This document shows positions 62,883 to 64,000 of a stretch of DNA of 64,000 bases, piece after piece (position 1 is the first letter of the stretch; every line of letters starts with the position of its first letter). The DNA is taken from assembly GCA_019359505.1 (NCBI GenBank), contig JAHHHD010000018.1:53091-117090 (forward strand). Reading direction: 5' to 3'. The notes beneath the pieces were generated by a model, which did no database searches, was not told the DNA's origin, and saw nothing but the letters and a program-made list of their open reading frames with translations. The stretch is from Drouetiella hepatica Uher 2000/2452. Its GTDB lineage: Bacteria > Cyanobacteriota > Cyanobacteriia > Elainellales > Elainellaceae. The position numbers and the translations under genes were made by a program.

Positions 62883-63298
62883 TGCTCGACCAAGTGATTG
62901 CTGACACGGGTGTTTTAGTCGCTTTGATTGACCGACGCGATCGCCATCACGCTTGGGTAACACAGCAGTTGACTCAAATTGCACCCCCTTTGCTGACCTG
63001 TGAAGCTGTGGTTTCAGAAACCTGGTTTCTGTTGCAACGGGTGAAGAATGGTTGGGAAGCGCTGCTTCAGCTTCTGGAGCGGCGGCAAGTGGTGATTCAG
63101 TTTGATCTGGATGCGGAGTTGGCGACAGTAGTAGCGCTGCTAACTTGCTATCAATCAGTGCCCGTCTCTTTGGCAGATGCAGAATTAGTGCGGATGGCTG
63201 AGCTTTACTCCAATAGTTTCGTTTTCACTCTGGATAGTGATTTTCAGATTTATCGCAAAAACCGTAATCACCCAATTCCACTGCTCAGCCCTCAGTAA
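62882..63298 (+). CDS. PIN-domain ribonuclease toxin (VapC-like)
   Basis: 138 residues. PIN acidic residues: Asp in VIADTGVLVALID (residue 8), Glu in VVSETWFLLQ, Asp in VSLADAELVRMAEL and Asp in TLDSDFQIYR. Cleaves RNA in other VapCs (tRNA or rRNA). The pair lies between the genuine carB 3' end and its duplicate. Confidence 0.9.
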   Translation: MLDQVIADTGVLVALIDRRDRHHAWVTQQLTQIAPPLLTCEAVVSETWFLLQRVKNGWEALLQLLERRQVVIQFDLDAELATVVALLTCYQSVPVSLADAELVRMAELYSNSFVFTLDSDFQIYRKNRNHPIPLLSPQ

Positions 63299-63325
63299 GT
63301 AGCTCATGGACGGGAGGAGCGATCG

Positions 63326-63574
63326 CTGAAATTGCACGAGGACAGACCCAACATTCCCGACTCCATCAAGAACAAGCAGATCCAGTTGATTATCAACACG
63401 CCGATCTGGGCAACGGCTCAAATCGACGATCGCTCGATTCGCCAAACGGCGCTCTTGCAAAAAATCCCGATTGTGACGACGATCGCCGGAGCCAATGCCA
63501 CGGCTGCCGCGATTCGATCGCTGCAATCACAGCCGCTAGAGGTGAAGTCGTTGCAAGAGTACCTTGGTCTCTAA
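63326..63574 (+). pseudogene. Duplicated 3' end of carB
   Basis: 249 bp aligning without gaps to 62271-62519 (from CTGAAATTGC to the stop). I count 32 differences (about 87% identity), yet only three amino-acid changes: HEG to HED, NIL to NIP and PIG to PIW. It has no promoter or intact gene before it, so it is not a functional CPSase. It probably marks insertion or recombination around the vapBC module. Confidence 0.9.
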
Positions 63575-63608
63575 GCGACAGATACAGCAGATACTTCACT
63601 CCCTGCAT

Positions 63609-63634
63609 TGCCATTGCGATCGGTTGCAATGGCA
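63609..63634 (+). terminator. Hairpin after the duplicated carB end
   Basis: TGCCATTGC / GCAATGGCA with an 8-base loop. It resembles the hairpin following genuine carB, suggesting the duplicated segment included the terminator. Confidence 0.55.
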
Positions 63635-63675
63635 TTGTAAAACGCTGCAATGCCAATGTCAGCCACTGTATAGCG

Positions 63676-63888
63676 CTACGCACATACGTTAGGACACTCT
63701 TTAAAGGCAGCATCAACGCAATCTCGAAAGGTATCAAACTCATCCCATCGCTGTCGCATCCAATTCTTTAGCACGCTCCACCAGTGTTCAATCTTGTTCA
63801 AATCTGGAGAATAAGGCGGCAGATACCAAATCTCACATCCGGCTTGAGCGACAATCTCCTCAATGCTCTGAGAATTGTGAAATGTCAA
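63676..63888 (-). pseudogene. IS630-family transposase fragment (C-terminal part)
   Basis: 70 codons: FHNSQSIEEIVAQAGCEIWY, then LPPYSPDLNKIEHWWSVLKN and WMRQRWDEFDTFRDCVDAAF. PPYSPDLNKIEHWW carries the catalytic Glu of the DDE transposase. The N-terminal DDE portion is absent: a stop precedes TFHNS and the sequence to 64000 has no transposase coding. The 3' boundary shows TATAGCGCTACGCACATACG, the likely IS end near 63670. The final 110 bp of the window hold nothing else recognisable. Confidence 0.88.
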
Positions 63889-64000
63889 TTACATAGGCGT
63901 GTGAATTTAAAGGCACTTTCTTCTCTTATTGAGCTGCTGAGATCGGTTGAGAGATCAAAAACAGAAGAGATCGCGGCTGACTCAAAACGACAATTATCAG

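Noticed and set aside
63332..63574. Small independent gene downstream of vapC
   Set aside because: It is the duplicated carB 3' end; homology begins before its first ATG-like codon and it lacks the catalytic domains.

Overview
The window is chromosomal DNA of a cyanobacterium. Evidence: very frequent GCGATCGC (HIP1) octamers; a cytochrome b6f PetP-type protein; a Get3d-type ATPase with a C-terminal alpha-crystallin domain; a SynEtr1/ETR1-like ethylene-binding kinase; and the order secE-nusG-rplK-rplA-rplJ-rplL. The mix of genes and the load of dispersed palindromes suggest a Leptolyngbya-like or other complex freshwater/terrestrial lineage, but the species cannot be named from sequence alone.

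Layout. 0-10 kb: FAS1 lipoprotein, catalase, a flavin split-barrel protein, arylamine N-acetyltransferase, an S15/CocE hydrolase, an exported PPC-domain protein with a transpeptidase-like tail, and an MFS transporter. 10-16 kb: two sensor kinases overlapping by one base (one with a complete ethylene-binding domain) and a small heat-shock protein. 16-28 kb: small exported and GNAT proteins, glgA, hemC, a glycosyltransferase, a cupredoxin and a CbiMNQO-type Co/Ni importer. 28-32 kb: rplS, tRNA-Trp and the ribosomal cluster with an L10 leader. 32-40 kb: padR with a 47-bp operator, coq4-like, DUF4188, a permease pair, glmM, get3d, petP, hisF.

40-46.5 kb is the accessory region and holds the most notable system. 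An EACC1-like small protein is followed by a caspase-like protease. A single in-frame TAG separates the protease from a long tail ending in a formylglycine-generating-enzyme/C-type-lectin domain. The last 125 bp of that tail (43721-43845) is a variable repeat. A matching 125-bp template repeat lies at 44287-44411. The two copies differ at 13 positions, and every one of them is an adenine in the template: 13 of 25 A positions changed, 0 of 100 non-A positions. This is the signature of a diversity-generating retroelement (DGR). No reverse transcriptase is visible in the window, so mutagenesis would have to be supplied in trans or has been lost. The neighbourhood also carries an orphan DUF433 antitoxin, an MNT nucleotidyltransferase with a truncated HepT partner, and three copies of a ~160-bp intergenic repeat.

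46.5-59 kb is a metal and respiration region: a flavin monooxygenase, a two-domain multicopper oxidase, a helix-hairpin-helix lipoprotein and an FTR1 iron permease. A seven-gene minus-strand run follows: two DUF2231 proteins, an A2-type haem-copper oxidase whose subunit II lacks the CuA cysteines (ARTO-like), a GMC dehydrogenase and a DUF411 protein. From 59 kb: carB, then a vapBC module bounded by a diverged duplicate of the last 249 bp of carB, then an IS630 transposase fragment. At least five families of short palindromic elements are scattered through intergenic DNA.
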